Shown here piece after piece: positions 33,844 through 42,082 of a stretch of 64,000 nt of DNA. The stretch covers positions 992,001 through 1,056,000 of the forward strand of contig NZ_CP177357.1 in the NCBI RefSeq assembly GCF_046845755.1, given 5' to 3'. Origin of the DNA: Rubrivirga sp046845755 (GTDB lineage: Bacteria > Bacteroidota > Rhodothermia > Rhodothermales > Rubricoccaceae). Each line of letters begins with the position of its first letter. The stretch's first letter is position 1. The notes below the pieces were generated by a model, which was given only the letters and a program-made list of their open reading frames with translations, was not told the DNA's origin and searched no databases. Position numbers and translations under genes: made by a program.

Positions 33844-35157
33844 TCACGCGTGCGCCAGCGCGGGATAGAGCGCCTGCCCGATGGCGCACCGCGCGCACCG
33901 CCCCTCATCGCAAAAGTCGCGCGCGAGCCGGTGGGCCCCCTGCGCTTGCGCGGCCGATTTCGGCGCCAGCCCGGCCTCAGCGAAGCGCCGCGTGACGCGG
34001 TCGGCGACGGGTGGCAAGGCGTGGTAGGCGGAGAGCACGGCTGCCTCGCGCGCGGGGCTCTCGCGGAGCTCGGCGTCGAGGAGGAGCACGGGGAGCGCGG
34101 CGTCCGCGAGCACGCGCGTCGCTCGCGTCCGGCCGAGCGCGGGCGTGCCGTCGGGCGTCGGCGGCCGGAGCCGGTCGAGCGCAGCGCGCGTCGAGACCGC
34201 CAGCGCCTCGGCGAGCGCGTCGACGGCGTGCCGGCGGAGCGGGCCGACGGGCGCGAGCCAGGCCGCCGCCTGCGCCATCCGGCGCCGGGGCGCGTTCGCG
34301 GGCCGCCCACCGCGCTTCCAGGCCTCGGGCCGCATCGGGGCGGGATGTGGCGGGCCGTCCGCGAACAGGCCGTCGTCCGCCATCCCTGCCGCCGCGTGCA
34401 GGGCGTCCAGGATCTCGGGCCCCGACCGCTGGCGGAGCGCGCCGAGGTCGACGCGGCCCGCGAGCGTCTCGAAGGCGTCGGCATTCGCTTCGTAGCCGAG
34501 CGCGCGGAACGCCCGGGCGATCAGGAGCCGGTCGAGGTCGGGCGCCGTCCCGAAGGCTCGGCCGAGCGCGGCGGCGCGCTGGCGGAGCCGCTCCACCCCG
34601 AGCACCTCGACCCACCGGCGGCGCGCGTCCTCGGGGACCTCGCGCCACCGCGCCGAGCAGTTCGGGGCGGTGTGGGGGACGAGGTAGAACGACCGCAGGA
34701 TCGACCGGAGCGACTCGTGGAGGTGGGGCAAGAGCACGAGTTCGGGCAGCGCGGACCCCTCCTGGCGCCGGAGCAGGCCGGTCCGGCGGTCGGCCGCCAG
34801 CACCACGTGCAGGACGACGCGGTTGTAGGCCGGGTCGTCGTGGTGGCCGTGCGCCTCCCACGCCGCGCTCGTCGTGTGGATCTCGACGTCGCCCGCCCAC
34901 AGCAGGCCCCCGATCCGGAGCCGCGCCCCGGTCACGTCCGGGCCGGAGTCCGTGTTGAGAGTGCCCCGGGTGAGGATCTCGACGGCTGCGCCCTCGGTCG
35001 TCGCCAGCGCGCTCGGGTCGAACAGGCCGCGCACCCAGGCGTCCTGGATCGCGGCCTCGGGGACGCGGGCGATGGCGCCGGCAGGCTCGGAGACGGTCGA
35101 GGCGGGCAGGGCGGGGTCAGGCACGGGCATCGGGCCGTGGGGCGGGTGCCCTCCCAT
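33844..35157 (-). CDS. DUF2851 family protein
   Basis: 437 residues, the normal size. DUF2851 is common in Bacteroidota and has no assigned function. The family core is RIGGLLWAGDVEIHTTSAAW followed by HGHHDDPAYNRVVLHVV (about residues 82-120), a His/Asp-rich strand block like that of nuclease folds. The C-terminal DFCDEGRCARCAIG holds three Cys that may bind metal. The start at 35157 fits the -10 element (gap 16); an ATG 27 bases later would also be possible. Confidence 0.82.
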   Translation of the reverse strand: MGGHPPHGPMPVPDPALPASTVSEPAGAIARVPEAAIQDAWVRGLFDPSALATTEGAAVEILTRGTLNTDSGPDVTGARLRIGGLLWAGDVEIHTTSAAWEAHGHHDDPAYNRVVLHVVLAADRRTGLLRRQEGSALPELVLLPHLHESLRSILRSFYLVPHTAPNCSARWREVPEDARRRWVEVLGVERLRQRAAALGRAFGTAPDLDRLLIARAFRALGYEANADAFETLAGRVDLGALRQRSGPEILDALHAAAGMADDGLFADGPPHPAPMRPEAWKRGGRPANAPRRRMAQAAAWLAPVGPLRRHAVDALAEALAVSTRAALDRLRPPTPDGTPALGRTRATRVLADAALPVLLLDAELRESPAREAAVLSAYHALPPVADRVTRRFAEAGLAPKSAAQAQGAHRLARDFCDEGRCARCAIGQALYPALAHA

Positions 35158-35173
35158 AGACCCGCGAGCGGCC

Positions 35174-35181
35174 CAGATCTA
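35174..35181 (-). promoter_or_regulatory. Promoter of the DUF2851 gene with A-tract
   Basis: TAGATCTG on the minus strand (five of six positions of TANNTTTG), preceded 15 bases upstream by a run of seven A (35197-35203 as T on the plus strand), which may act as an UP element. A seven-base A/T run is rare in this GC-rich DNA. Confidence 0.5.
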
Positions 35182-35223
35182 ACCTCGGGCCGCCGATTTT
35201 TTTGGCGCGGACCGGCTCGCGCT

Positions 35224-35946
35224 CTAGTCCTCGCCCTGCGCCATCGCCCGGTCCACGAGCCACACCATCTCGCCCTCGACGCGCACGTGCGCCGCCGGCG
35301 GGCCCTCGCCGTCGCCGTCGTACGCGTCGAGCACGGCCGCGAACGCCTCGCGCTTGCCCGCGCCGGCGGCGGCCACCAGGCACAGGTCGGCGTGCGCGAG
35401 GGCCGGGAACGTCAGCGTCAGCCGCTCGTGGACGGCCGCCGAGGGCGGGGCCTGCCCGACGGCCACGCGGCGGTCGGTGACGGCAAGCGCGTCGGTGCCG
35501 GGAAACAGGGACGCCGTGTGGCCGTCGTCGCCCATCCCGAGGTGCAGCACGTCGAAGCGGAGCTCGTCGCCGAAAAACTGCTCCAGCGCCTGCTCGTAGA
35601 TCGCCGCGCCCTCGGCGGGCGGGCACCCGCCGGGCATTTTGTGGACGTTCGAGTCCGGGATGCCGGCCGGGTCGATCAGCGTCCGCTTGGCCATGGCGTA
35701 GTTGCTCTCGGTGTGGCCGGGCTCGACGCACCGCTCGTCGCCCCAGAACAGGTGGACGCGCGCCCACTCGATGCCGTCGGCCGCCGCCAGCCGCTCGTAC
35801 GCCGGGGCGGGCGTCGACCCGCCGGTAAGGCACAGCGTGACGCGCGGCTCGCGCGCGAGCGCGGCCCGGAGCGCGGTCGCGGTTCGGTCGGCGAGGGCAT
35901 CGGCGACGGCCTGCTTGGTGGGGAGGACGACGATCTCGGCAGGCAT
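35224..35946 (-). CDS. pgl: 6-phosphogluconolactonase
   Basis: 240 residues. It hydrolyses 6-phosphogluconolactone, the second step of the oxidative pentose phosphate pathway. CLTGGSTPAPAYERLA, HLFWGDERCVEPGHTESNYA and LGMGDDGHTASLFPG are the family motifs. The ATG touches the CCCCCGT array with no base in between, so there is no Shine-Dalgarno site. zwf, its pathway partner, lies 197 bp upstream on the same strand. Confidence 0.95.
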   Translation of the reverse strand: MPAEIVVLPTKQAVADALADRTATALRAALAREPRVTLCLTGGSTPAPAYERLAAADGIEWARVHLFWGDERCVEPGHTESNYAMAKRTLIDPAGIPDSNVHKMPGGCPPAEGAAIYEQALEQFFGDELRFDVLHLGMGDDGHTASLFPGTDALAVTDRRVAVGQAPPSAAVHERLTLTFPALAHADLCLVAAAGAGKREAFAAVLDAYDGDGEGPPAAHVRVEGEMVWLVDRAMAQGED

Positions 35947-35995
35947 GGGGGACGGGGGACGGGGGACGGGGGACGGGGGACGGGGGACGGGGGAC
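35947..35995 (-). repeat. Heptamer array B: seven perfect units touching the pgl ATG
   Basis: Seven perfect GGGGGAC units on the plus strand, that is GTCCCCC in the pgl sense strand, directly against the ATG. Same unit and same polarity relative to the gene as array A, though shifted in phase by one base. Confidence 0.97.
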
Positions 35996-36143
35996 GGGTC
36001 AGACTCGCGGCGGTCAATATGTTCCGCCCCGGTGTCGCGCGCCGGTATCCGAAGCGGTCTGGCGTGGGCCCGTCGCGAGCGACGGCGAGGGCGCTCCGAA
36101 CACGCAACACGACGTAGGCCCGACCCGGTCGCCGGAACTGCGT

Positions 36144-37610
36144 TCAGCAGGCCTCCACGTCGTCGCCGGTCTGCTCCGGCGGCGGGGCCTCGACAAACGA
36201 GGCGGAGGCGTGGGGCCCCCACCCGCCGGACGCGTACGGGTGGACCTCAATGTCGGGGTTGTCGAGGACGGCGCGGTAGATCCGCCACGCCTCCTCGGCC
36301 TCCTCGGCGTGGACGAACAGCGTCGCGTCGCCCTCGACGATGTCGCCGAGCAGGGTCTCGTACGCGTCCGGGAAGGGGCCAAACGTGTCCTCGTAGCGGA
36401 ACGCCAGCTCGCGCGTCGACACGTTGAACCCGTCGCCGGGCGTCTTGACGTCGAACGACAGGCGGAACCCCTCGTCGGGCTGCAGGCGCAGGCGGAGCAC
36501 GTTCGGCGTCGGATCGCAGTCGCCGGAGGTCTGGAAGAGCGTGACGGGCGGGCGGCGGAAGACCACGGCGATCTCCGTCAGCCGCTGGGCCATCCGCTTG
36601 CCCGTCCGCAAGACGAACGGGACGCCCTGCCAACGCCAGTTGTCGAGGTGGAGGCGGACGGCGGCGAACGTCTCGGTCCGCGAGCCCGCTTTTACCCCGT
36701 CGTGGTCGGCGTAGCCCTCGTCGTGGCCGCCGCCGGCGCCGTACTGGCCGAGCACGATCTCGTCCGAGCGGGCCGTGCGCGTCGACTGGAGCACCTTCAC
36801 CTTTTCGCGGCGGATGCCCTCGGCGTCGAGCCGCGCGGGCGGCTCCATGGCCGCGAGCGTGAACAGCTGCGTGAGGTGGTTCTGGATCATGTCGCGCAGC
36901 GTCCCGACCCCGTCGAAGTAGCCCGCGCGCCCGGCGGCGTCGTTCGTCTCGGCGACCGTGATCTCGACGCGCTCCACGTCCTGCCGGCTCCACGCCGACT
37001 CGAACAGGGCGTTCGCGAACCGGAAGACCAACAGGTTCTGGACGGTCTCCTTGCCGAGGTAGTGGTCGATCCGGAAGACGGCGTCTTCGGGGAAGTGCTC
37101 GTGGACGACCCGGTTGAGCGACTGCGCGCTGGCGAGGTCGTGCCCGAACGGCTTCTCGATGACGAGCCGCACCCAGGGCGCGTCGTCCGGGACGTGCTCG
37201 CCGACCGTCCCGCGCGCCTCCTCGTGCTCGCCGAGCGCCGCGATCGTGCCCGGGAACGTCGACGGCGGGAGGGCGAGGTAGTAGACCCGGTTGCCGGTCA
37301 GCGCGCGCTCGGTCTCCAACGCCTTGGCCGTCTCGTAGACGGGGTCGAGGTCGTCGTAGGCCGTGACGCGGGCGTAGCGCAGGGCGCCTTCCGCCCAGGC
37401 CCGCGCGTCGCCGTCGTCGACGCCCGTCTCAACGAGCGCGGCGACGGCGGCGTTCTGGAGCTCCTCGTCGCCCCAATCCGAGCGGCCGACCCCGACGACG
37501 GTCTGCGGCGGCGCGCCGTCGTACCGGCTCAGATGGAACAGCGCGGGGAACAGCTTGAGCGCGGCGAGGTCGCCGGTGGCGCCGAACAGGACGAAAACGT
37601 GGGGGTCCAT
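36144..37610 (-). CDS. zwf: Glucose-6-phosphate 1-dehydrogenase
   Basis: 488 residues, full length. It oxidises glucose-6-phosphate with NADP+ (or NAD+) to the lactone used by Pgl. The Rossmann motif is LFGATGDLAALKLFPAL, the active-site block RIDHYLGKETVQNLLVFRFA, and FEPEWN-equivalent substrate residues follow in LFESAWSRQDVERVEI. Pathway position and strand pair it with pgl downstream. Confidence 0.96.
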   Translation of the reverse strand: MDPHVFVLFGATGDLAALKLFPALFHLSRYDGAPPQTVVGVGRSDWGDEELQNAAVAALVETGVDDGDARAWAEGALRYARVTAYDDLDPVYETAKALETERALTGNRVYYLALPPSTFPGTIAALGEHEEARGTVGEHVPDDAPWVRLVIEKPFGHDLASAQSLNRVVHEHFPEDAVFRIDHYLGKETVQNLLVFRFANALFESAWSRQDVERVEITVAETNDAAGRAGYFDGVGTLRDMIQNHLTQLFTLAAMEPPARLDAEGIRREKVKVLQSTRTARSDEIVLGQYGAGGGHDEGYADHDGVKAGSRTETFAAVRLHLDNWRWQGVPFVLRTGKRMAQRLTEIAVVFRRPPVTLFQTSGDCDPTPNVLRLRLQPDEGFRLSFDVKTPGDGFNVSTRELAFRYEDTFGPFPDAYETLLGDIVEGDATLFVHAEEAEEAWRIYRAVLDNPDIEVHPYASGGWGPHASASFVEAPPPEQTGDDVEAC

Positions 37611-37675
37611 CGGGACGGGGGCTGGGTCGGGGGGAATGCCGTGGCCCCGGGTCGGGTTCGGCGCCTCCCGAACGC

Positions 37676-37705
37676 GCGCGCCCCGGCCCGGGGGCCGAGG
37701 CGCGC
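37676..37705 (-). terminator. Terminator of the tail-collar gene pair
   Basis: GCGCGCC (37676-37682) pairs with GGCGCGC (37699-37705) around an inner GGCCC-rich stem, 26 bases past the stop of the second tail-collar gene. On the minus strand it is followed by GCGTTCGGG, close to the trailer of the other terminators. Confidence 0.55.
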
Positions 37706-37730
37706 ATGTCCGCCGAGGCCAAGCGGAGCG

Positions 37731-38489
37731 CTAGTTCCGCAGCGGGAATTGGCCCTGGAGCGCGATCTGATAGTTGAGCACGATCGTCGGGGGCATGATG
37801 CTAAACGACTGGCCGCCGCCCGTGTTGGTCTCGTCCGCGGAGGTCGGGGCGAACGAGGCGTCGGCGTCGCTGGGCGGCGCGTAGATCTGGTCGCCCGTGT
37901 GGTCGCCGGCGGGGACGTTGCCGCCCGGGGCGAGGGCCGTCCCCGGCGAGTTGTCGACGGGCTGGGCGTGGCTGTGCGCGTGGTGGTGGCTCGGCAAGTT
38001 GGCGGTGGTCAGGGTGAGGGTCTCCGCGCCGCGCTTTTCGCCCAGGTCGTTGCTCGAAAGGCCGGGGCCGTGGCCCCACCCCAGGGCCACCCGGCCGCGG
38101 AGGTCGGGGAGCCCGAACGTGGTCCGGCCGTCGCCGCCGTACATCGTGCCGAGGAGCGAGAACAGGGCGGTGTGGCTCGCGACCGGGAGGAGCTGGCCGT
38201 CGCACAGGGCGAACCCGCGCGCGGCGAAGTTCCAGCCGCACGCCATGATCTCGCCGAGGTACGGGGTGACCCCCCCAGACGCCAGCGGCCGGCCTCGGGC
38301 GTCGACGACCGTGCCGGGCGTGATGCCGAACCCGCGCGCGCGGGACTCGACGGCAGCCCACGACGTGTCCGAGGCGAGGAACGTGCCGCCGACGGCGGCG
38401 GCGCCGAACGCGGTGGCGCGGCGGAAGAACGAGCGGCGGCCCGGGTCGGCGTCGGGCCGGGGGGGGCGGAGGGAGGAGAAGAGGGACAT
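37731..38489 (-). CDS. Tail-collar domain protein (paralogue 2)
   Basis: 252 residues. The N-terminus GRRSFFRRATAFGAAAVGGTFL looks like a Tat signal with two Arg pairs. Then comes a tail-collar domain: YLGEIMACGWNFAARGFALC, DGQLLPV, TMYGGDGRTTFGLPDLRGRV, and NLPSHHHAHSHAQPV. Such single-domain proteins (also called microcystin-dependent-protein-like) occur on many chromosomes outside prophages; the role is unclear. It starts 46 bp after paralogue 1 and shares with it a 119-bp tract (37873-37991) without a single difference. Confidence 0.82.
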   Translation of the reverse strand: MSLFSSLRPPRPDADPGRRSFFRRATAFGAAAVGGTFLASDTSWAAVESRARGFGITPGTVVDARGRPLASGGVTPYLGEIMACGWNFAARGFALCDGQLLPVASHTALFSLLGTMYGGDGRTTFGLPDLRGRVALGWGHGPGLSSNDLGEKRGAETLTLTTANLPSHHHAHSHAQPVDNSPGTALAPGGNVPAGDHTGDQIYAPPSDADASFAPTSADETNTGGGQSFSIMPPTIVLNYQIALQGQFPLRN

Positions 38490-38505
38490 GGGCGTGGGGG
38501 TGTCG

Positions 38506-38525
38506 CCGCGCGGAGCCCCGCGCGG
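38506..38525 (-). terminator. Hairpin between the tail-collar paralogues
   Basis: CCGCGCGG (38506-38513 and again 38518-38525), self-complementary, with an AGCC loop in the 46-bp gap. It may attenuate or process the transcript between the two genes. Confidence 0.45.
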
Positions 38526-38535
38526 GCGGGGCGGG

Positions 38536-39342
38536 CTAGCTGCGGGAGGGGAAGACGCCTTGGAGCGCGATCTGGTAGTTGAGCACCAGCCCGGGCGGGC
38601 CGAGGGGGACGGGCTGGTTGCCACCCGTGGGGGTCTGGTCCTCCGACAGCGTCACGAAGGCGTTGTCGGCGCTGGCCGGCGGCGCGTAGATCTGGTCGCC
38701 CGTGTGGTCGCCGGCGGGGACGTTGCCGCCCGGGGCGAGGGCCGTCCCCGGCGAGTTGTCGACGGGCTGGGCGTGGCTGTGCGCGTGGTGGTGGCTGGGG
38801 ACGTTGGCTACCGTCAGGAACTCGGCCTCCACGCCTCGCTTCTCGCCCAGGGCGTTGGGCGTGAGGCCGGGGCCGTCGCCCCACCCCATGGCGATGCGGC
38901 CTCGTTGGTCGGGGAGCGCGAAGGTGATCCGGCCGTCGCCGCCGTAGACGGAGCCAAGGAGGGAGTACAGCGCCTGGTTCTGGCTGATCGGGAGGATCTG
39001 GCCCTGACACAGGGCGAACCCGCGCATGGCGAAGTTGAACCCGACGAGCAGGATCTCGCCCAAATACGGGTCGGCATCGACGGGCGCGCGGTCGACCCGG
39101 TGGCCGGTCGCGTCGTAGAGCGCGCCGGGCACGATCCCGAACCGGTCCGCGCGGGCCTCGATGGCCGCCCAGGCCTCGTCGGGGAGCATCAGCCCCGAGC
39201 CGACGGCGAGGGCGCCCAGCGCCGAGGCCCGCCGAACGAACTGGCGTCGGCCGGGCGCCGCGCCAGGGATCGGCCGGGCGCCCCGACCGCGCAGTTGGTG
39301 TCGGGCGGCGCCGATCAGGTGCGAGAGGAAGGGGAAGACCAT
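38536..39342 (-). CDS. Tail-collar domain protein (paralogue 1)
   Basis: 268 residues, with a longer N-terminus containing PGRRQFVRRASALGALAVGS, again Tat-like. The collar domain has YLGEILLVGFNFAMRGFALC, QGQILPIS, SVYGGDGRITFALPDQRGRI and the same SHHHAHSHAQ to IYAPP segment as paralogue 2. Outside that segment the two proteins agree only moderately, and their C-termini differ. First gene of a two-gene unit. No capsid, tail or integrase genes are near, so it is not part of a prophage. Confidence 0.82.
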   Translation of the reverse strand: MVFPFLSHLIGAARHQLRGRGARPIPGAAPGRRQFVRRASALGALAVGSGLMLPDEAWAAIEARADRFGIVPGALYDATGHRVDRAPVDADPYLGEILLVGFNFAMRGFALCQGQILPISQNQALYSLLGSVYGGDGRITFALPDQRGRIAMGWGDGPGLTPNALGEKRGVEAEFLTVANVPSHHHAHSHAQPVDNSPGTALAPGGNVPAGDHTGDQIYAPPASADNAFVTLSEDQTPTGGNQPVPLGPPGLVLNYQIALQGVFPSRS

Positions 39343-39465
39343 GGGCGTCGGGGGCGGGTGGTGGGCGCCACGCGACAGGGCCGCGTGAATCGCGAACCTA
39401 CAGTGGGGACGGTTGCCGGCCCCACGGGTGAACGGCCTATTTCACAAGGCGATGCCCTGCCCTTC

Positions 39466-41019
39466 TTACATCACCTCCGCCTCGAGGTGGGCCGCCACTC
39501 GGAAGGCGTTCGCCGCGATCGTCAGCGTCGGGTTGGTCGCCGCCGACGACGGGAAGACGCTCGCGTCGGCCACGTACAGGTTGCCGAGGTCGTGCGCCCG
39601 GCCCGTCGCATCGACCACGCTCGCGGTCGGGTCCGTGCCCATGCGCAGCGTGCCGCACTGGTGGTTGAGCACGTGGATCGGCATCGGGACGCGCAGCGCG
39701 CGGTCGAAGCCGAGCGGCTCGAGCGCGGCCACCAGCGTGTCGATGAGCGCCTCGTGCGACGCCCGGTTCGTCTCGACGTAGCGGATCCCGATCCGGCCGT
39801 CGGCCCCGACGGTCACCCGGCTCTCGGCGACGGGCAGGTCCTCGGACTGGGCCCACCAGTCGACCGAGTGCGCGGCGATCGTGTTCGCTTCGGCGATCGT
39901 CATCGCGCCGGGCCCGAGGTCCTGCAAGATCTGCCACCCGGCGTGCTTGCCCATCAGGTGGACGTGTCCCAGCGGCACGCCGTCCCACGTCGGGTGGCCG
40001 GGGACACCGAAGTAGAAGTCGTTGACCGCCAGCGTCTTCTGGAAGCGCGTCGGGTTGGGCGTCCCGCTGGCGACCGTGTAGACCTTCGTCGTGAGGTGCC
40101 GCATGAGGTGGCGGCCGACCGTCCCGGACCCGTTCGCCAGCCCGTCCGGGTGCGCGTCCGACGCCGAGCGGAGCAGGAGGGCGGCCGAGTTGACGGCCCC
40201 CGCGCACAGCGCGAACACGTCCGCGTGGAACGTGACCGGCTCCCCGTCGACGGTCGCCTCGACGTGCGTCACGGTCCGGCCGCTGGCGTCGGTCACGATC
40301 CGGGTCACGTCCGCGCCCGTCACCAGGTCCACGGTGCCGTGCGCGACGGCGGGCGCGACCGTCGCGACCTCGGCATCCGCCTTGAGGTGGAGGAGGTCGG
40401 GGTAGCCATCGAAGGCGGCCCGGCCCATCGCGGCGAACGTCTCGCGCAGGATGAACGGCCCGTCGCCCGGGTCCTCGTGGCTGTACTGGACGCCCATGGG
40501 CAGCTCGAACGCGTGGACGCCCTGCCGGCGGAGCCCCTCCGCCACTTCGGCGATGCGCGGGTCGTGCGCGATCGGAGCGTGCGGGAACGGCCCGGCCGGC
40601 GGCTCGAACGGGTCGGCCCCGCGCCGCCCGTGGACGTGGTAGGCGGCCTCGGCGCGGTCGTAGTACGGCGCGAGGTCGGCGTAGGCGATCGGCCACCCGG
40701 GCGAGACGCCGTCGAGCGTCTGCAGCGGCTCGAAGTCTTGGGGCCGGAAGCGGAGCAGGGCTGAGCCGTAGACCTTGGTGTTGCCGCCGAGCCAGTAGTA
40801 CATCCCGGGCCGGAAGCGCGCGCCAGTCGTTTCGTCCGTCCACGCCTCGTCGGCCTTGTAGGCGTCCTTCGTAAACATCGCCTCGGGGTCCCAGTTGCGG
40901 GCCTCACGAGGGAGCGAGCCGAGCCGGTTGAGGAGCAGGATCCGCTTGCCGGTCGGCGCGAGCGCGTGCGCCAGCGCGCCGCCCCCGACGCCGGCGCCGA
41001 TGATGCAGAGGTCGTACAT
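39466..41019 (-). CDS. GMC-type FAD-dependent oxidoreductase
   Basis: 517 residues. The FAD Rossmann motif is CIIGAGVGGGALAHALA at the N-terminus. Middle blocks (YYWLGGNTKVYGSALLRFRP, FALCAGAVNSAALLLRSA) and the C-terminal HQCGTLRMGTDP and YVADASVFPSSAATNPTLTI are typical of GMC oxidoreductases acting on alcohols and sugars, in the branch with VLNHQCGT catalytic His. Start ATG touches four ATCACTC heptamers. It follows the SDR gene by 173 bp on the same strand. The pair may oxidise a sugar or polyol in sequence; that is inferred. Confidence 0.87.
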   Translation of the reverse strand: MYDLCIIGAGVGGGALAHALAPTGKRILLLNRLGSLPREARNWDPEAMFTKDAYKADEAWTDETTGARFRPGMYYWLGGNTKVYGSALLRFRPQDFEPLQTLDGVSPGWPIAYADLAPYYDRAEAAYHVHGRRGADPFEPPAGPFPHAPIAHDPRIAEVAEGLRRQGVHAFELPMGVQYSHEDPGDGPFILRETFAAMGRAAFDGYPDLLHLKADAEVATVAPAVAHGTVDLVTGADVTRIVTDASGRTVTHVEATVDGEPVTFHADVFALCAGAVNSAALLLRSASDAHPDGLANGSGTVGRHLMRHLTTKVYTVASGTPNPTRFQKTLAVNDFYFGVPGHPTWDGVPLGHVHLMGKHAGWQILQDLGPGAMTIAEANTIAAHSVDWWAQSEDLPVAESRVTVGADGRIGIRYVETNRASHEALIDTLVAALEPLGFDRALRVPMPIHVLNHQCGTLRMGTDPTASVVDATGRAHDLGNLYVADASVFPSSAATNPTLTIAANAFRVAAHLEAEVM

Positions 41020-41047
41020 GAGTGATGAGTGATGAGTGATGAGTGAT
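41020..41047 (-). repeat. Heptamer array D: four perfect units touching the GMC gene ATG
   Basis: Four perfect GAGTGAT units on the plus strand, read ATCACTC in the gene's sense strand, with no base between the array and the ATG. The unit resembles the CATCACS unit before nuoL. Confidence 0.95.
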
Positions 41048-41124
41048 GGGCGTCGGAGCCCGGGAAAGGTTCCGTTGTCCGGCCGCACCTCAATCACCCG
41101 GCCCTCTAGAAGCTCATCTTCCGT

Positions 41125-41187
41125 CCCCCGTCCCCCGTCCCCCGTCCCCCGTCCCCCGTCCCCCGTCCCCCGTCCCCCGTCCCCCGT
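41125..41187 (+). repeat. Heptamer array C: nine perfect CCCCCGT units after the SDR stop
   Basis: Nine perfect units, five bases past the SDR stop in the direction of transcription. In the sense strand of SDR and GMC genes the array is G-rich (ACGGGGG), opposite to arrays A and B. Confidence 0.97.
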
Positions 41188-41192
41188 CCCCA

Positions 41193-42005
41193 TCACCCGC
41201 TCCAGGGCGTCTCGAACTCGGGGTAGAGCGTGAGGCCGCCGTCGGCGAAGAGGGTCTGCCCGGTGACGTACGCGGCATCGTCGCTGGCGAGGAAGGCGAT
41301 GATCCTGGCGATCTCGGCGGGGTCGCCGATCCGGCCCTGGGGAATGTGGCTGCGGACCACGTCGGCCGCGGCCTCGTCGTCGAGCCAGCTCTGAATCGGC
41401 GTCCGCGTGGCGCCCGGGGCGACGCTGTTGACGCGGACCCCGCGCGCGGCGTACTCCAGCGCCAGCGTCTGCGTGAGCCCGTGCAGGCCGTACTTCGAGA
41501 CCGCGTACGAGAGGTAGCGCGGGCGCGGGATCTGCTGGTGGACGCTCGACACGTTGACGATGACGCCGCCCGTCGGGTCGCGGTCGAGGAACCCGCGGAT
41601 CGCCTGCTGGGCGCACAGGAACGCCCCGCGCAGGTTGACCGCCAGCACGCGGTCGAAGTCGGCGGGGTCGGTGAGGTGGCTCTCCGGCTCCTCGATCTGG
41701 ATGCCCGCGTTGTTGACCAGGACGTCGACCGGGCCGAGCGCGTCGGCGACCGTCGCGAACATCGCCGCCACCTCGACCGCGTCCGACACGTCGGCCTCGA
41801 CGACGACGACCGACCCGGTGGCACCCGCCTCTCGGGCCGCGGCCTCTGCGAGCCGGACCGACTCGTCGGCGTTGCCCCGCTCGTCGTCGGCCGGGTAGTT
41901 GACCGCGACGTGGGCGCCGCGCGCCGCGAGCGCCGCCGCCGTCGCGCGGCCGATGCCGGTCGAGGCGCCGGTGACGAGGGCCGTCCGGCCGGAGAGATCC
42001 TGCAT
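41193..42005 (-). CDS. SDR-family oxidoreductase (glucose 1-dehydrogenase-like)
   Basis: 270 residues. NAD(P)-binding TGASTGIG (about residues 12-19), NNAG (about 94), catalytic Ser in NVSSVHQQ and the Tyr/Lys pair in SYAVSKYGL, and the DGGLTLYPEF end are all present. Similarity is closest to glucose 1-dehydrogenase-like SDRs, as judged from the IQSWLDDEAAADVVRSHIPQ region. First gene of a probable unit with the GMC oxidoreductase. Confidence 0.9.
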   Translation of the reverse strand: MQDLSGRTALVTGASTGIGRATAAALAARGAHVAVNYPADDERGNADESVRLAEAAAREAGATGSVVVVEADVSDAVEVAAMFATVADALGPVDVLVNNAGIQIEEPESHLTDPADFDRVLAVNLRGAFLCAQQAIRGFLDRDPTGGVIVNVSSVHQQIPRPRYLSYAVSKYGLHGLTQTLALEYAARGVRVNSVAPGATRTPIQSWLDDEAAADVVRSHIPQGRIGDPAEIARIIAFLASDDAAYVTGQTLFADGGLTLYPEFETPWSG

Positions 42006-42082
42006 ATCCAGAGGGGGGAGGAGGCTGGCGTACCCGGGGCCATTTTCACTCGTTCCTGAAAGCTGAGGTGAAGACCCGGTTC

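Noticed and set aside
37731..39342. Prophage or phage-tail-like particle suggested by tail-collar domains
   Set aside because: No other phage structural genes, lysis genes or integrase; both proteins carry Tat-like signal peptides and lie among metabolic genes.
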